NCBI RefSeq assembly: GCF_029839275.1
Contig: NZ_JAOCAH010000009.1
Coordinates: 1-64,000, forward strand
Source of the DNA: Pseudomonas sp. GD03944
Lineage (GTDB): Bacteria > Pseudomonadota > Gammaproteobacteria > Pseudomonadales > Pseudomonadaceae
DNA length: 64,000 nucleotides
Direction of reading: 5' to 3'
The notes under the pieces: generated by a model
Databases searched by the model: none
Told to the model about the DNA's origin: nothing
The model's input: only the letters and a program-made list of their open reading frames with translations
In this document: positions 63,025-64,000 of the stretch, piece by piece
How the letters are laid out: every line of letters begins with the position of its first letter
How positions within the stretch are numbered: position 1 is the stretch's first letter
Made by a program: the position numbers and the translations under genes

Positions 63025-64000
63025 ATGGCAGAAATCGACGCGCGTCTGCGCGAGGATGTGCACCAACTCGGCGAGTTGCTCGGCAACACCATCAGCGCCC
63101 AGCACGGCGAGGAATTCCTGGCCAAGATCGAACGCATCCGCAAGGGCGCCAAGGCCGCACGGCGCGGCTCGGAGGAGGGCGCCGAACAACTCGCCGCAAC
63201 CCTCGATGGCCTGGATGACGATGAACTGCTGCCGGTTGCCCGGGCCTTCAACCAGTTCCTTAACCTGGCCAACATCGCCGAGCAGTACCACCGCATTCGC
63301 CGCCGCTCGCCGGACGAGCCCGAGCCCTTCGAGTCCCGGGTACTGCCTGAGCTGTTGCAGCGTCTGCTGGCCGGTGGGCACCAGCCCGAGGCGCTGGCCC
63401 GGCAGGTCGGCCGGCTGGAGGTCGAGCTGGTACTGACCGCGCACCCGACCGAGGTGGCGCGCCGCACCCTGATCCAGAAATACGACGCGATGGCCGCCCA
63501 ACTGGCGACCCAGGACCACAGCGACCTTTCGGACGCCGAGCGGGGCGAAGTGGCCGAACGCTTGCAACGCCTGATCGCCGAGGCCTGGCACACCGAGGAA
63601 ATCCGCCGCAGCCGGCCCAGCCCGGTGGATGAAGCCAAATGGGGCTTCGCGGTGATCGAACATTCCCTGTGGCAGGCGGTGCCGACCGTCCTGCGCAAGG
63701 CCGACCAGGCCCTGCACCAGGCCACCGGCCTGCGTCTGCCCCTGGAAGCTGCGCCGATCCGCTTCGCCTCCTGGATGGGCGGCGACCGCGACGGCAACCC
63801 CAACGTGACGGCCGCCGTCACCCGGGAGGTGCTGCTGTTGGCGCGCTGGATGGCTGCCGACTTGTACCTGCGCGATGTCGACAGCTTGGCCGCCGAGCTG
63901 TCGATGCAACAAGCCAGCCCGGAGCTGCGCGCCCAGGCCGGGGACAGCGCCGAGCCCTATCGCCATGTACTCAAGCAGCTGCGCGAACGCCTGCGTGCCA
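63025..64000 (+). CDS. ppc: Phosphoenolpyruvate carboxylase, 5' part (runs off the window)
   Basis: PEP carboxylase adds bicarbonate to PEP to give oxaloacetate. The first 325 codons are present with no stop: [20 protein letters not shown] start, then the catalytic segment [13 protein letters not shown] with His140, matching E. coli His138, and [16 protein letters not shown]. The full enzyme is about 870-880 residues, so some 550 codons lie beyond position 64000. GGAGAG lies before the ATG. Confidence 0.95.
   Translation, partial: MAEIDARLREDVHQLGELLGNTISAQHGEEFLAKIERIRKGAKAARRGSEEGAEQLAATLDGLDDDELLPVARAFNQFLNLANIAEQYHRIRRRSPDEPEPFESRVLPELLQRLLAGGHQPEALARQVGRLEVELVLTAHPTEVARRTLIQKYDAMAAQLATQDHSDLSDAERGEVAERLQRLIAEAWHTEEIRRSRPSPVDEAKWGFAVIEHSLWQAVPTVLRKADQALHQATGLRLPLEAAPIRFASWMGGDRDGNPNVTAAVTREVLLLARWMAADLYLRDVDSLAAELSMQQASPELRAQAGDSAEPYRHVLKQLRERLRA

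Overview
The window is a high-GC Pseudomonas chromosome segment. From memory, the gene order follows the P. aeruginosa PAO1 stretch from the multicopper oxidase/tadA/mltF/purL end to ppc, read in reverse numbering. Typical Pseudomonas markers are the rpsP-rimM-trmD-rplS operon, xerD-dsbC-hom-thrC, recJ, prfB-lysS, an OmpA-like lipoprotein pair and REP-type palindromes. No prophage, insertion sequence, CRISPR array, rRNA or tRNA was seen. XerD is the housekeeping recombinase.

Layout. Positions 1-13000 carry a Tat-exported multicopper oxidase, tadA, mltF, purL, a CDGSH protein, a Nif3-like protein, an L,D-transpeptidase with a NUDIX hydrolase, a CoA-type NUDIX hydrolase, a gamma-carbonic-anhydrase-like protein, a DUF1289 protein, purT and an SGNH hydrolase. 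Positions 13000-23600 are housekeeping: ypjD/ffh, the S16-L19 operon, a thioesterase, xerD, dsbC, hom, thrC and endA, with clear promoters and terminators. A class III CoA-transferase follows.

Positions 25198-36841 hold the most interesting system, nine co-oriented genes: a DUF2170 protein, PspA/IM30, YqiJ, the flotillin YqiK, a DUF4156 lipoprotein, a TerB-like 79-residue protein, a 1747-residue AAA+ ATPase, a rhomboid protease and a single-HKD phospholipase D-like enzyme. The parts suggest a membrane-integrity or membrane-stress machine: a PspA coat, a flotillin scaffold, a motor ATPase, an intramembrane protease and a lipase/nuclease. The function is not established by the sequence. It is met convergently by two tandem, diverged TM-plus-helical-repeat paralogues. 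Their promoters and an upstream 25-bp element have been duplicated with exactly the same geometry.

Positions 40739-43993 (yaeQ, recJ, a DUF533 protein) are core, with a REPIN-like element between yaeQ and recJ. Positions 44045-48225 look accessory: an outer-membrane channel, an MFS carrier, a RidA-like enzyme and an alpha/beta hydrolase broken by three frameshifts, probably a decaying small-molecule uptake and breakdown operon. An 842-bp, partly AT-rich gap separates it from a GMC oxidoreductase, which abuts a dCACHE-GGDEF diguanylate cyclase. Positions 52553-60801 hold prfB (with its programmed +1 frameshift), lysS, a TetR regulator, a lipoprotein, a QEGLA/MATCAP-type metallopeptidase homologue, a BI-1-family membrane protein, an AIM24 protein, a lipoprotein hydrolase and a small membrane protein. 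The window ends with a DUF4398/OmpA-like lipoprotein pair behind a possible AlgU (sigma-22) promoter, a small unknown gene and the 5' part of ppc.
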